The notes beneath the pieces are model-generated. The model searched no databases, was not told the origin of the DNA, and saw nothing but the letters and a program-made list of their open reading frames with translations. Position numbers and translations under genes: made by a program. 64,000 nucleotides of DNA from Streptomyces sedi (lineage in GTDB: Bacteria; Actinomycetota; Actinomycetes; Streptomycetales; Streptomycetaceae): assembly GCF_006335015.1 (NCBI RefSeq), contig NZ_VDGT01000011.1, positions 62,001 to 126,000 on the forward strand, given 5' to 3'. Of the stretch, positions 54,525 to 63,490 are shown one piece after another. Positions within the stretch are counted from its first letter, which is position 1. The number at the start of each line of letters is the position of its first letter.

Positions 54525-56966
54525 ATGAGCGGCCTCTTCGACGACCAAGCCCTGGCGGACCTCGACCCCACCCCGGACGAGGGGCCGCCCCCCGAGCCCG
54601 AGGACGCGCACGGCGCCGATCCCGAGGGCATCCCCGACGACCTGTTCGCCGGCACCTTCGCCGAGCCCAGGGCCGCCGAGGAGGACGCCTACTACCGCAA
54701 CGGCGCGCGCAAGCCGCTCGACCCCGCCGCCCTGCTGGACGGGCTCAACGAGCAGCAGCGCGCCGCCGTCACCCACAGCGGGGGGCCGCTGCTGATCGTG
54801 GCGGGCGCCGGCTCGGGCAAGACCCGGGTGCTGACCCACCGCATCGCCCATCTGCTGTCGGCGCGCGGCGCGCACCCGGGGCAGATCCTCGCGATCACGT
54901 TCACCAACAAGGCCGCCGGCGAGATGCGCGAGCGGGTCGCCGAGCTGGTCGGCCCGCGCGCCCAGGCGATGTGGGTGATGACGTTCCACAGCGCCTGCGT
55001 CCGCATCCTGCGCAGGGAGAGCCGCCAGCTCGGCTTCACCTCCAGCTTCTCGATCTACGACGCGGCCGACTCCAAGCGCCTCATGGCCCTGGTCTGCCGG
55101 GACCTGGAGCTGGACCCCAAGCGCTTCCCGCCCAAGTCGTTCAGCGCCAAGGTGTCCAACCTGAAGAACGAGCTGATCGACCCGGAGGACTTCGCCGCCC
55201 GGGCGACCGACGGCTTCGAGAAGACGCTCTCCGAGGCGTACACGATGTACCAGGCGCGGCTGCGCGAGGCCAACGCGCTGGACTTCGACGACATCATCAT
55301 GACCACCGTCCATCTGCTCCAGGCGTTCCCCGACGTCGCCGAGCACTACCGCCGCCGCTTCCGGCACCTCCTGGTCGACGAGTACCAGGACACCAACATC
55401 GCCCAGTACACCCTGATCAGGGAGCTGGTCGGCGAGCAGGGCGGCCCGCTGGAGCCGGCGGAGCTGTGCGTGGTGGGCGACGCCGACCAGTCGATCTACG
55501 CGTTCCGCGGCGCCACGATCCGCAACATCCTCCAGTTCGAGCAGGACTTCCCGCAGGCCGCGACGTTGCTGCTGGAGCAGAACTACCGCTCCACGGAGAC
55601 CATTCTCTCCGCGGCCAACGCGGTGATCGCGCGGAACGAGGACCGCCGCCCCAAGCGCCTGTGGACGGACTCCGGTGGCGGCGCCCGGATCACCGGGTAT
55701 GTCGCCGACACCGAGCACGACGAGGCGCAGTTCGTCGCGGACGAGATCGACCGGCTGACGGACGCGGGCGACGCCAGGCCGGGCGAGGTCGCGATCTTCT
55801 ACCGCACCAACGCCCAGTCCCGGATCTTCGAGGAGGTCTTCATCCGGGTCGGCCTGCCGTACAAGGTCGTCGGCGGCGTCCGCTTCTACGAGCGGCGGGA
55901 GGTCCGCGACGTCCTGGCCTATCTGCGGGTCCTGGCCAACCCGGAGGACACGGTGCCGCTGCGCCGCATCCTCAACGTCCCCAAGCGCGGCATCGGCGAC
56001 CGCGCCGAGGCGATGATCGAGGCCCTCGCGCTGCGCGAGCGGATCTCGTTCGCCCAGGCGCTGCGCCGCGTCGACGAGGCGTACGGGATGGCGGCGCGCT
56101 CGGCGAACGCGGTCCGGAAGTTCAACGTGCTGCTGGAGGAGCTGCGCACGGTCGTCGAGTCCGGCGCGGGCCCGGCCACGGTGCTGGAGGCGGTGCTGGA
56201 GCGCACGGGCTATCTCGCGGAGTTGCAGTCCTCCACCGACCCGCAGGACGAGACCCGCGTGGAGAACCTCCAGGAGCTGGCCGCCGTCGCCCTGGAGTTC
56301 GAGCAGGAGCGTGCCAACGCGGAGGACGCGTCGCCCGGCACGCTGGCCGACTTCCTGGAGCGGGTGGCGCTGGTCGCGGACTCCGACGAGATCCCCGACG
56401 AGGAGGACGAGGGCGGCGTGATCACGTTGATGACGCTGCACACCGCGAAGGGCCTGGAGTTTCCCGTGGTCTTCCTGACCGGCATGGAGGACGGGGTCTT
56501 CCCGCACATGCGGTCGCTGGGCAAGACCAAGGAGCTGGAGGAGGAGCGCCGGCTGGCGTATGTGGGGATCACCCGCGCCAGGCAGCGGCTGTATCTGACG
56601 CGTTCGGTGCTGCGCAGCGCGTGGGGGCAGCCGCAGCACAACCCGCCCTCCCGGTTCCTGGAGGAGGTGCCCGAGGAGTTCCTGGACTGGCGGCGCACCG
56701 GCCCGACGGTGAGGGCGCCGGAGCCGAAGGCGCCGGTGGCCGCCCGGCGCGGCGGCGGCGCGGCCGGCGGGTTCGCCACCGGCCGGAAGTCGGACCGCCC
56801 CGTGGTGTCGCTGGCGCCGGGGGACCGGGTGACGCACGACACGTTCGGGATGGGGCGGGTCGTCGCCGTGCAGGGCGAGGGCGACCGGGCCGAGGCCAGC
56901 ATCGACTTCGGCGGGGAGAAGCCCAAGCGGCTGCTGCTGCGGTACGCGCCGGTGGAGAAACTCTGA
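54525..56966 (+). CDS. pcrA: ATP-dependent DNA helicase PcrA/UvrD
   Basis: A superfamily 1A 3'-5' helicase of 813 aa for repair and replication restart. Motifs in order: Q-motif LNEQQRAAV, I GAGSGKTR, Ia AITFTNKAAGEM, II LLVDEYQDTN, III VVGDADQSIYAFRGA, IV QNYRST, V TLHTAKGLEF, VI YVGITRARQRL. An acidic N-terminal extension of about 70 residues is usual in actinomycetes. The C-terminus has the Tudor-like RNAP-binding segment (GDRVTHDTFGMGRVVAV). A -10-like TAGACT at 54510-54515 leaves almost no 5' leader. Confidence 0.96.
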   Translation: MSGLFDDQALADLDPTPDEGPPPEPEDAHGADPEGIPDDLFAGTFAEPRAAEEDAYYRNGARKPLDPAALLDGLNEQQRAAVTHSGGPLLIVAGAGSGKTRVLTHRIAHLLSARGAHPGQILAITFTNKAAGEMRERVAELVGPRAQAMWVMTFHSACVRILRRESRQLGFTSSFSIYDAADSKRLMALVCRDLELDPKRFPPKSFSAKVSNLKNELIDPEDFAARATDGFEKTLSEAYTMYQARLREANALDFDDIIMTTVHLLQAFPDVAEHYRRRFRHLLVDEYQDTNIAQYTLIRELVGEQGGPLEPAELCVVGDADQSIYAFRGATIRNILQFEQDFPQAATLLLEQNYRSTETILSAANAVIARNEDRRPKRLWTDSGGGARITGYVADTEHDEAQFVADEIDRLTDAGDARPGEVAIFYRTNAQSRIFEEVFIRVGLPYKVVGGVRFYERREVRDVLAYLRVLANPEDTVPLRRILNVPKRGIGDRAEAMIEALALRERISFAQALRRVDEAYGMAARSANAVRKFNVLLEELRTVVESGAGPATVLEAVLERTGYLAELQSSTDPQDETRVENLQELAAVALEFEQERANAEDASPGTLADFLERVALVADSDEIPDEEDEGGVITLMTLHTAKGLEFPVVFLTGMEDGVFPHMRSLGKTKELEEERRLAYVGITRARQRLYLTRSVLRSAWGQPQHNPPSRFLEEVPEEFLDWRRTGPTVRAPEPKAPVAARRGGGAAGGFATGRKSDRPVVSLAPGDRVTHDTFGMGRVVAVQGEGDRAEASIDFGGEKPKRLLLRYAPVEKL

Positions 56967-57123
56967 CCTGCGGCGCCTGACTCTGTCGCCGTCCTGTCAC
57001 AGACCGGGGAAAGGGGTTGTGGCCGGGCAAGCCGGGCGGTGGGATGACCCTTGTACGTTTGGCGCCCCGTGCACACACCGCTCTCGCGGGGCTCGCTTTT
57101 CTTCTCTTCCTCAGGGGGAACCC

Positions 57124-57921
57124 ATGAGCCAGCCCTGGCAGCAAGGTCCGCAGGGCGGGTACGGAGGCCAGCAGCCGCCGCCGCAACAGCCCCCGGGCCC
57201 GGCGCCCTACGGGCAGCAGCCGGGTTACGGGTATCCGCAACAGCAGCCGCAGCCGCCGCAGCAGCCCGGGTACGGCTATCCGCAGCCGCCGCAGCAGGGC
57301 TACGGCCAGCCGCCGCAGCCCGGTTACGGGCAGCCGCCGCAGCCCGGGTACGGCGGCCAGCCGCCCTACCCGCACCCCCCGCAGCAGCCCGGGCCCTACG
57401 GCGGTCCGCCCGGCGGTTTCCCGCCGCCCCCGCCGCCCGGCGGCGGTGTGAACAACCCGCTGCTGGCGCTGCTCGCGGCGCTCGGCGCCACGCTGATCGC
57501 CAGCATCGTGTACGCGATGATCTACAAGGAGTCCATCGACGAGCAGACCGGCGAGGCGAGCCAGTACCCGTGGCTCTTCCTGCTGGTCGGCGCGTTGGTC
57601 GCCGTCGGCCCCGCGTTTCTGTCCCGGCGCAACTACGCGGTCTGGGGCGCCGCCGCCGCGTTGGCGCTGGTCGCCGCCGTCGTGGGCGAGTTGTACGGCA
57701 TCGCGCTGTTCCTCGCGGAGAGCATGTCCGAGTTGGACAGTGACCTGGCGGCGGCCAACGGTGTCGAGGTCAAGAACGCGGTGGAGATCTTCTTCCAGGA
57801 CTTCGGCGACCTCTGGGACCTCTGGACGGAGGTCATGGAGGCGGACAACTACCTGATGCTCGTACTGGCCCCGGTCAGCGCCGTCGGCCTGTGCGCCTCG
57901 ATCGACAAGAAGCGCCGCTGA
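57124..57921 (+). CDS. Membrane protein with Pro/Gln/Gly/Tyr-rich N-terminal repeats
   Basis: A 265-aa protein. Residues 1-105 are a disordered repeat region of GYGQPPQP-type units, followed by three transmembrane helices (LLALLAALGATLIASIVYAMI, WLFLLVGALVAVGPAFL, WGAAAALALVAAVVGELYGIALFL) and a final hydrophobic segment near the C-terminus. No catalytic motif. Such PQG-rich tails occur in many actinomycete membrane proteins of unknown role. ATG 57124 follows CAGGGGGAA. A very strong terminator follows. Confidence 0.85.
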   Translation: MSQPWQQGPQGGYGGQQPPPQQPPGPAPYGQQPGYGYPQQQPQPPQQPGYGYPQPPQQGYGQPPQPGYGQPPQPGYGGQPPYPHPPQQPGPYGGPPGGFPPPPPPGGGVNNPLLALLAALGATLIASIVYAMIYKESIDEQTGEASQYPWLFLLVGALVAVGPAFLSRRNYAVWGAAAALALVAAVVGELYGIALFLAESMSELDSDLAAANGVEVKNAVEIFFQDFGDLWDLWTEVMEADNYLMLVLAPVSAVGLCASIDKKRR

Positions 57922-57935
57922 CGGCGACGGCGACC

Positions 57936-57987
57936 ACACACGGCGGAGGCGCCGGTCCCTGAGGGGGCCGGCGCCTCCGCCGTGTGT
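57936..57987. terminator. 20-bp perfect terminator hairpin
   Basis: ACACACGGCGGAGGCGCCGG (57936-57955) pairs perfectly with CCGGCGCCTCCGCCGTGTGT (57968-57987) between converging genes. Confidence 0.9.
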
Positions 57988-58021
57988 CGGGTGCGGAGCC
58001 GTGTGCCGGGCTCGGTCGGGC

Positions 58022-59740
58022 CTATGTGGGTTCGAGGCCCTGGTTGCGCAGCCAGGTCAACGGGTCGATCGGCGAGCCGCCGCCGGGCCTGACCTCGAAG
58101 TGCAGATGGGGACCCGTGGAGGTGCCGGAGCTGCCGGAGTAGGCGATCACGGTGCCCGCCTGGACGGAGCCGGAGTAGAAGACCGTGGACTGGAGGTGCG
58201 CGTACCAGGTCTCGGTGCCGTCGGGCGCCGTCAGGATCATCATGTTGCCGTAGCTGGGGTGCGACTGGGTGGTGATCACGCCGTCGGTCGCGGCCAGCAC
58301 GGGGGTCCCGAAGCCCACCGGGAAGTCGATCCCGGTGTGGGTGGACATCCAGTTGACGCCGGCCTGGCCGTAGTAGGCGCTGAGTCCCCGCTGTTCGACC
58401 GGCAGGAAGAACTTCTGCCGCGCCGCCTCGACGCGCGCGGCCTCCTCCTCCGCCGCCTGTTCCTCGGCCTCGATCTGCGCGGCGAGATCCATCCGGCCCT
58501 GGGTGCGGCTGGCGCGGTCGGCGTAGTCGTCGGCCGCCCGCGTGAGGCTCTGGAGCTGGGTGTCGAACTGCTCGTTGGCGGCGATCTCCTCCACCTCGGA
58601 GGGATCGGGGGCCGCGACGGGCGGCGGCTCGCCGGGGTCGGACGAGTTGGTGACGGTCGCCGCGGTGGCCGCCGCCGTGACGCCGAGCACCGCGAGGGAC
58701 GGTGCCGCGACGCTCAGCAGCGCGGAGCGGCGGGACTTCGGGCAGCGCCGCCGCCCCCGGTCGAGCGGCTTGCCGGCGGCGGGGCGGGGGGCGAGGGTTC
58801 GTTCACCGTCGGCCGGCACCGTCGCCCCGTCGTCGGCCGTGTCCGTGTCCGCGTCCGCGTCCTCGCACGAGGAGTCGTTCCACACGCCGACCGCCGGCTG
58901 CGCGCCGGTCTCGTCGGCGGCACGTTCGAAGGTGGCGGTCTCCATCGCGGCGAACGCGTCCGGCTCGATCGCCCAGCCGCCGGAGGGGGTCGAGTCCTGG
59001 GCGCTCCAGTCGCTCCACTCGCTCCGCACGGCCTCGAACTGGCCGGTGTCGAACCGCGGCGTCTCGAACTGCCCGGTGTCGTGGGGCTGGGCCTGATGTC
59101 GGTATGCGTCGTCGGCGTACGTGCCGTCGGCGTAGGTGCTGTCGGCGTACGCGCCGTTGCCGTACGCGTCCCCGGCGTAGGTGCCGTACCCGTCGACGTG
59201 GGAGTCGCCGCCGTACGAGTCCGTCCCGTACTGCTCGGCGAACGGGGCGAACTGCCCGTGCTCCCCGGCCTGTTCGCCCGTCAGTACCGCGGTCGCCTGC
59301 TGCGGGTAACCGCCGTACTCGGCCTGCTGGCTCTGTTGTTCGGGGGAGTAGGAGGGGAAGTCGCGCTGCTGGTAGGCGGGGTCCTGGTAGCCGTCGGTCT
59401 GATACCCGTCGGCCTGGTAGCCGTTGGTCGGGTAGCCGTGGCCCGCCGTGCCGGAGGGGTCGGCGCCCCAGGCGGTGCCCGCGCCGCTCGTGTCGTATCC
59501 CGCGCCCTCGTATCCGGCGCCGTAGCCGCCGTACGCCTGCCCGTAGCCGTACCCCTGGTCCTGTCCGGCCGACGTGCCGAACGTGCCCTGATGGCCCGTC
59601 ATCTCGCCCATGCCCTGGGCGGTCGCGTAGTGCCCCGCGTAGCTGTCCTGGGGGCTCTCACCGAAGCCGGGGGAGGGAAAGGATCCGAGGCCGGAGTAGT
59701 CCAACTGGTCGGGGTCTCCCGACAACAGACGATCGCTCAC
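58022..59740 (-). CDS. M23-family (LytM) metallopeptidase with long repetitive cytoplasmic N-terminus
   Basis: A 572-aa protein starting GTG 59740 after AAAGG. Residues 1-330 are a Gly/Tyr/Asp/Gln-rich disordered region with short repeats (DGYQ, YADGTYADD). A basic patch and a membrane helix (ALLSVAAPSLAVLGVTAAATAATV, about 340-362) come next, then a coiled coil (about 385-440) and a peptidase M23 domain (about 455-565). The Zn ligands are in HTGIDFP and HLHFEVR, so the enzyme is probably active and cuts peptidoglycan cross-bridges outside the membrane. Confidence 0.9.
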   Translation of the reverse strand: MSDRLLSGDPDQLDYSGLGSFPSPGFGESPQDSYAGHYATAQGMGEMTGHQGTFGTSAGQDQGYGYGQAYGGYGAGYEGAGYDTSGAGTAWGADPSGTAGHGYPTNGYQADGYQTDGYQDPAYQQRDFPSYSPEQQSQQAEYGGYPQQATAVLTGEQAGEHGQFAPFAEQYGTDSYGGDSHVDGYGTYAGDAYGNGAYADSTYADGTYADDAYRHQAQPHDTGQFETPRFDTGQFEAVRSEWSDWSAQDSTPSGGWAIEPDAFAAMETATFERAADETGAQPAVGVWNDSSCEDADADTDTADDGATVPADGERTLAPRPAAGKPLDRGRRRCPKSRRSALLSVAAPSLAVLGVTAAATAATVTNSSDPGEPPPVAAPDPSEVEEIAANEQFDTQLQSLTRAADDYADRASRTQGRMDLAAQIEAEEQAAEEEAARVEAARQKFFLPVEQRGLSAYYGQAGVNWMSTHTGIDFPVGFGTPVLAATDGVITTQSHPSYGNMMILTAPDGTETWYAHLQSTVFYSGSVQAGTVIAYSGSSGTSTGPHLHFEVRPGGGSPIDPLTWLRNQGLEPT

Positions 59741-60098
59741 CGACCATGCCTTTCGGCTCGACAACAGGAGCTGGGGTGGGGACCCGGCGGCTGCTGGTCG
59801 GTGACTGTACCCGGGGGTACGCGAGCCCCACAATCTTCGGCCGGTTGTTCTTGGGTTTCCAGACATGAGGAAACGGGCAATCACCCGCCTTTCGACGGAG
59901 GGGCCATGGAGACCGCACTATTTGTTCGAATAGAGTTCGAATTTCAGGGGGGTTTAACGGCGCCCGTCGGCCGTTCCCGAGGGGTTTTTTCGGCCGAGGT
60001 CACCCGCCGCTGACGGGCGGGGGCCCGGTGCGCGATGCTGTGGTTAACGTTCGTTCGCGTCCGCCTCGGTCGGTGGCGTGTTCCTTGGGAGGCAGTCG
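59741..60098. other. Divergent intergenic region M23 peptidase-icmB
   Basis: No gene is credible. It holds an AT-rich palindrome-like element TTCGAATAGAGTTCGAA (59925-59941), a GGCCGTTCCCGAGGGG/TTTTTTCGGCC stretch near 59969-59995 resembling a weak terminator with a T run, and TTAACGTTCGTTCG near 60043, a candidate promoter element of icmB. Confidence 0.5.
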
Positions 60099-60506
60099 AT
60101 GGGTGAGTCAGGACCGATCAGGGTCGTCGTGGCCAAGCCGGGTCTCGACGGGCACGACCGTGGCATCAAGCTGATCGCCCGGGCGCTGAGGGACGCGGGG
60201 ATGGAGGTCATCTACACCGGGCTGCACCAGACCCCGGAGCAGATCGTGGCGACGGCGATCCAGGAGGACGCGGACGCCATCGGCCTCTCCATCCTCTCGG
60301 GGGCCCACAACACGCTGTTCTCCCGCGTGTTGGAGCTGCTGCGTGAGCAGGAGGCGGGCGACATCACGGTCTTCGGCGGGGGGATCATCCCCGAGGACGA
60401 CATCCCGCCGCTGAAGGAGCAGGGGGTGGCGGCGATCTTCACCCCCGGTGCGCCGACGGGGGAGGTCGTGGAGTGGGTCCGTTCCCACGTACGCGCGGGC
60501 CTGTAG
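60099..60506 (+). CDS. icmB: Isobutyryl-CoA mutase small (B12-binding) subunit IcmB
   Basis: A 135-aa stand-alone cobalamin-binding domain. The base-on His motif is [10 protein letters not shown] (D-x-H-x-x-G), followed by [11 protein letters not shown] and VFGGGIIP for the corrin and nucleotide tail. With a large IcmA subunit encoded elsewhere it interconverts isobutyryl-CoA and n-butyryl-CoA, linking valine breakdown to polyketide precursors. The length and the position upstream of sucCD match S. coelicolor IcmB as I recall it. ATG 60099 follows TTGGGAGG. No B12 riboswitch is seen. Confidence 0.92.
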   Translation: MGESGPIRVVVAKPGLDGHDRGIKLIARALRDAGMEVIYTGLHQTPEQIVATAIQEDADAIGLSILSGAHNTLFSRVLELLREQEAGDITVFGGGIIPEDDIPPLKEQGVAAIFTPGAPTGEVVEWVRSHVRAGL

Positions 60507-60539
60507 CGGCCCTTTCGCGGCGGGGTCCCCCGACTACCG

Positions 60540-61035
60540 GCCTTGCCGGCCGGGGGTGGGGTGTCGTCTGCGGCTTGGTGGTCGGTTGCTCGCGCGCTGT
60601 TCCGCCGGCGGGCGTTGGCGGTCGTCCTCGCCCCGGTGGTCGGTTGCTCGCGCAGTTCCCCGCGCCCCTGGGTGGGGTGGGCGTGGTCGGTCAGGTGCGG
60701 GTTCACGTTCGGCAGGTGGCGGCGGGCTTGGGGGCGCGGGGAACTGCGCGGTGCATTGGTGGCGGGGGTTGGTCGACTACGGACCTTGCCGGTCTGGGTG
60801 GGTGGTCGTCCTCGGCCCGGTGGTCGGTTGCTTGCGCAGTTCCCCGCGCCCCTGGGTGGGGTGGGCGTGGTCGGTCAGGTGCGGGTTCACGCTCGGCAGG
60901 TGACGGCGGGCTTGGGGGCGCGGGGAACGGCGCGGTGCATTCGTGGCGGGGGTTGGTCGACTACGGAGCTTCGTGGCCGGGTGGGTTGTCGTCCGCGCCC
61001 CGGTGATGGGTTGCTCGCGCCGTTCCCCGCGCCCC
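60540..61035. repeat. Intergenic inverted-repeat block 4 (largest)
   Basis: Left arms are at 60650-60668 and 60834-60852 (exact) and 61017-61035 (variant GCGCCGTTCCCCGCGCCCC). Right arms are at 60731-60749 (exact) and 60915-60933 (variant GGGGCGCGGGGAACGGCGC). The two variants are perfect complements of each other, 83 nt apart. All spacers here are long. The block fills most of the gap between icmB and sucC. Confidence 0.9.
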
Positions 61036-61056
61036 TGTCACGCCGGCTACCGTGTC

Positions 61057-61092
61057 GCGCCGGCAAGGCGGGCCGCGCCGGCAAGGCGGGCC
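61057..61092 (+). repeat. Two 18-bp tandem repeats before sucC
   Basis: GCGCCGGCAAGGCGGGCC occurs at 61057-61074 and 61075-61092, followed by a truncated third copy. The rest of 61093-61292 is non-coding and presumably contains the sucC promoter, which I could not define. Confidence 0.8.
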
Positions 61093-61292
61093 GCTCCGGC
61101 GGGGGGTTTGTGACGGGTCTCACCGCTCAGGGGCGACCCGGGGTCCGGAACGCCCACAGCGCACCGATACGCTCGACTTCGGACATGCCGCGTGCGCTCG
61201 CTCGCACTGATCGCCTCGCATCGCGGCCACGCGGCACGCCCACGTCGAGAACGAACCGCGAGATTCACTGACGACTGAGGACGGACGCGAGC

Positions 61293-62468
61293 GTGGACCT
61301 GTTCGAGTACCAGGCGAGGGACCTCTTCGCCAAGCATGGCGTGCCGGTGCTGGCCGGCGAAGTCATCGACACGCCGGAGGCGGCGCGTGAGGTGACCGAG
61401 CGGCTTGGCGGTCGCGCGGTCGTCAAGGCGCAGGTGAAGACCGGTGGTCGAGGGAAGGCCGGCGGCGTCAAGCTCGCCTCCGACCCGGCGGACGCCGTGG
61501 AGAAGGCCGGGGCCATCCTCGGCATGGACATCAAGGGCCACACGGTGCACCGCGTGATGCTGGCCCAGACCGCGGACATCGCGGACGAGTACTACGTCTC
61601 GTTCCTGCTGGACCGCACCAACCGCACCTTCCTGGCGATGGCCTCCGTCGAGGGCGGCATGGACATCGAGGAGGTGGCCGCCACCAAGCCGGAGGCGCTG
61701 GCCCGCATCCCCGTGGACGCCGTGGACGGCGTGGGCGTGGAGAAGGCGCGTGAGATCGTCGCCGCCGCCAACTTCCCCGCCGAGGTGGCCGAGCAGGTCG
61801 CCGACGTGCTGGTGAAGCTGTGGGGGGTCTTCGTCAACGAGGACGCCCTGCTGGTCGAGGTCAACCCGCTGGTGAAGACCGGCGACGGGCGGATCATCGC
61901 GCTGGACGGCAAGGTGTCGCTGGACGGCAACGCCGAGTTCCGCCAGCCCGACCACGCCGCGCTGGAGGACCGCGACGCGACCAACCCGCTGGAGGCGGCG
62001 GCCAAGGAGCGCGGCCTCAACTACGTGAAGCTGGACGACGGCAACGTCGGCATCATCGGCAACGGTGCCGGCCTGGTGATGAGCACCCTCGACGTGGTCG
62101 CCTACGCGGGCGAGAAGCACGGCGGGGCGAAGCCGGCCAACTTCCTGGACATCGGCGGCGGCGCCTCCGCCGAGGTGATGGCCAACGGCCTGGAGATCAT
62201 CCTGGGCGACCCGGACGTCAAGTCCGTCTTCGTGAACGTCTTCGGTGGCATCACCGCCTGCGACGCCGTCGCCAACGGCATCGTGCAGGCCCTGGAGCTG
62301 CTGCGCGGCAAGGGCGAGGACGTCAGCAAGCCCCTGGTGGTGCGGCTCGACGGCAACAACGCCGAGCTGGGGCGCAAGATCCTGACCGACGCCAACCACC
62401 CGCTGGTGGAGCAGGTCGACACCATGGACGGCGCGGCCGACAGGGCCGCGGAGCTGGCCGCCAAGTAA
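61293..62468 (+). CDS. sucC: Succinyl-CoA synthetase (ADP-forming) beta subunit
   Basis: A 391-aa ATP-grasp subunit of the TCA-cycle enzyme that makes ATP or GTP from succinyl-CoA. It starts GTG 61293 with [19 protein letters not shown]. Nucleotide-binding [34 protein letters not shown] with the Mg ligands, and FLDIGGGAS plus [16 protein letters not shown] in the C-terminal ligase domain are all present. It is followed 48 bp later by sucD, forming the usual sucCD operon. Confidence 0.97.
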   Translation: MDLFEYQARDLFAKHGVPVLAGEVIDTPEAAREVTERLGGRAVVKAQVKTGGRGKAGGVKLASDPADAVEKAGAILGMDIKGHTVHRVMLAQTADIADEYYVSFLLDRTNRTFLAMASVEGGMDIEEVAATKPEALARIPVDAVDGVGVEKAREIVAAANFPAEVAEQVADVLVKLWGVFVNEDALLVEVNPLVKTGDGRIIALDGKVSLDGNAEFRQPDHAALEDRDATNPLEAAAKERGLNYVKLDDGNVGIIGNGAGLVMSTLDVVAYAGEKHGGAKPANFLDIGGGASAEVMANGLEIILGDPDVKSVFVNVFGGITACDAVANGIVQALELLRGKGEDVSKPLVVRLDGNNAELGRKILTDANHPLVEQVDTMDGAADRAAELAAK

Positions 62469-62516
62469 CGCCCCCGATCGGGACAGACGAGAACAGAGGA
62501 CAGCGAGACTCACACC

Positions 62517-63401
62517 ATGGCTATCTTCCTCACCAAGGAGAGCAAGGTCATCGTCCAGGGGATGACCGGCTCCGAGGGCCAGAAGCACACCCGGCGGATG
62601 CTGGCCGCCGGCACCAACATCGTCGGCGGCGTCAACCCGCGCAAGGCCGGCACCAGCGTCGACTTCGACGGCAACGAGGTCCCCGTCTTCGGCGGCGTGA
62701 AGGAGGCCATCGAGGCCACCGGCGCCGACGTGACCGTGATCTTCGTGCCGGAGAAGTTCACCAAGTCCGCCGTGATCGAGGCGATCGACGCCGAGATCCC
62801 GCTGGCCGTGGTGATCACCGAGGGCATCGCGGTGCACGACACCGCCGCGTTCTGGTCCTACGCGGGCCAGAAGGGCAACAAGACGCGCATCGTCGGTCCG
62901 AACTGCCCCGGCCTGATCACCCCCGGGCAGTCCAACGCGGGCATCATCCCGGCGGACATCACCAAGCCCGGCTGCATCGGGCTGGTCTCCAAGTCCGGCA
63001 CGCTGACGTACCAGATGATGTACGAGCTGCGGGACATCGGCTTCAGCTCGTGCGTGGGCATCGGCGGTGACCCGATCATCGGCACCACGCACATCGACGC
63101 GCTCGCCGCGTTCGAGGCGGACCCGGAGACCGACCTGATCGTGATGATCGGCGAGATCGGCGGCGACGCCGAGGAGCGCGCGGCCGACTTCATCAAGGAG
63201 AACGTCACCAAGCCGGTCGTCGGCTATGTGGCGGGCTTCACCGCGCCCGAGGGCAAGACGATGGGCCACGCGGGCGCCATCGTCTCCGGCTCGTCCGGCA
63301 CCGCCCAGGCGAAGAAGGAGGCCCTGGAGGCCGCCGGCGTCAAGGTCGGGAAGACCCCGTCCGAGACCGCCCTGCTGGCGCGCGAGCTGCTGGCCGGCTG
63401 A
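62517..63401 (+). CDS. sucD: Succinyl-CoA synthetase alpha subunit
   Basis: A 294-aa CoA-binding subunit. [21 protein letters not shown] and [14 protein letters not shown] belong to the N-terminal CoA-binding Rossmann domain. The phosphohistidine is in [17 protein letters not shown] near residue 245, and [12 protein letters not shown] is the conserved power-helix region. Full length. ATG 62517 follows AGAGGACAGCGA. It is co-transcribed with sucC; a terminator hairpin follows. Confidence 0.97.
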   Translation: MAIFLTKESKVIVQGMTGSEGQKHTRRMLAAGTNIVGGVNPRKAGTSVDFDGNEVPVFGGVKEAIEATGADVTVIFVPEKFTKSAVIEAIDAEIPLAVVITEGIAVHDTAAFWSYAGQKGNKTRIVGPNCPGLITPGQSNAGIIPADITKPGCIGLVSKSGTLTYQMMYELRDIGFSSCVGIGGDPIIGTTHIDALAAFEADPETDLIVMIGEIGGDAEERAADFIKENVTKPVVGYVAGFTAPEGKTMGHAGAIVSGSSGTAQAKKEALEAAGVKVGKTPSETALLARELLAG

Positions 63402-63418
63402 GGACCCTTTCTCCCCGC

Positions 63419-63453
63419 TGGGGGCGCCCATCGGCCACGGCCGACCGGGCGCC
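63419..63453. terminator. Terminator between sucD and the converging gene
   Basis: GGGGGCGCCC and GGGCGCCCCC form a 10-bp stem around an inner GGCC/GGCC pairing, 18 bp after the sucD stop. Confidence 0.8.
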
Positions 63454-63490
63454 CCCTCGGCGTTTCCGGGGTGGCCCGCCGGGCCGGTCG

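Noticed and set aside
59925-59941. TTCGAATAGAGTTCGAA considered as a LexA SOS box
   Set aside because: The actinobacterial SOS box needs TCGAAC-N4-GTTCGA; here the spacing is one base short and the left half has T instead of C.
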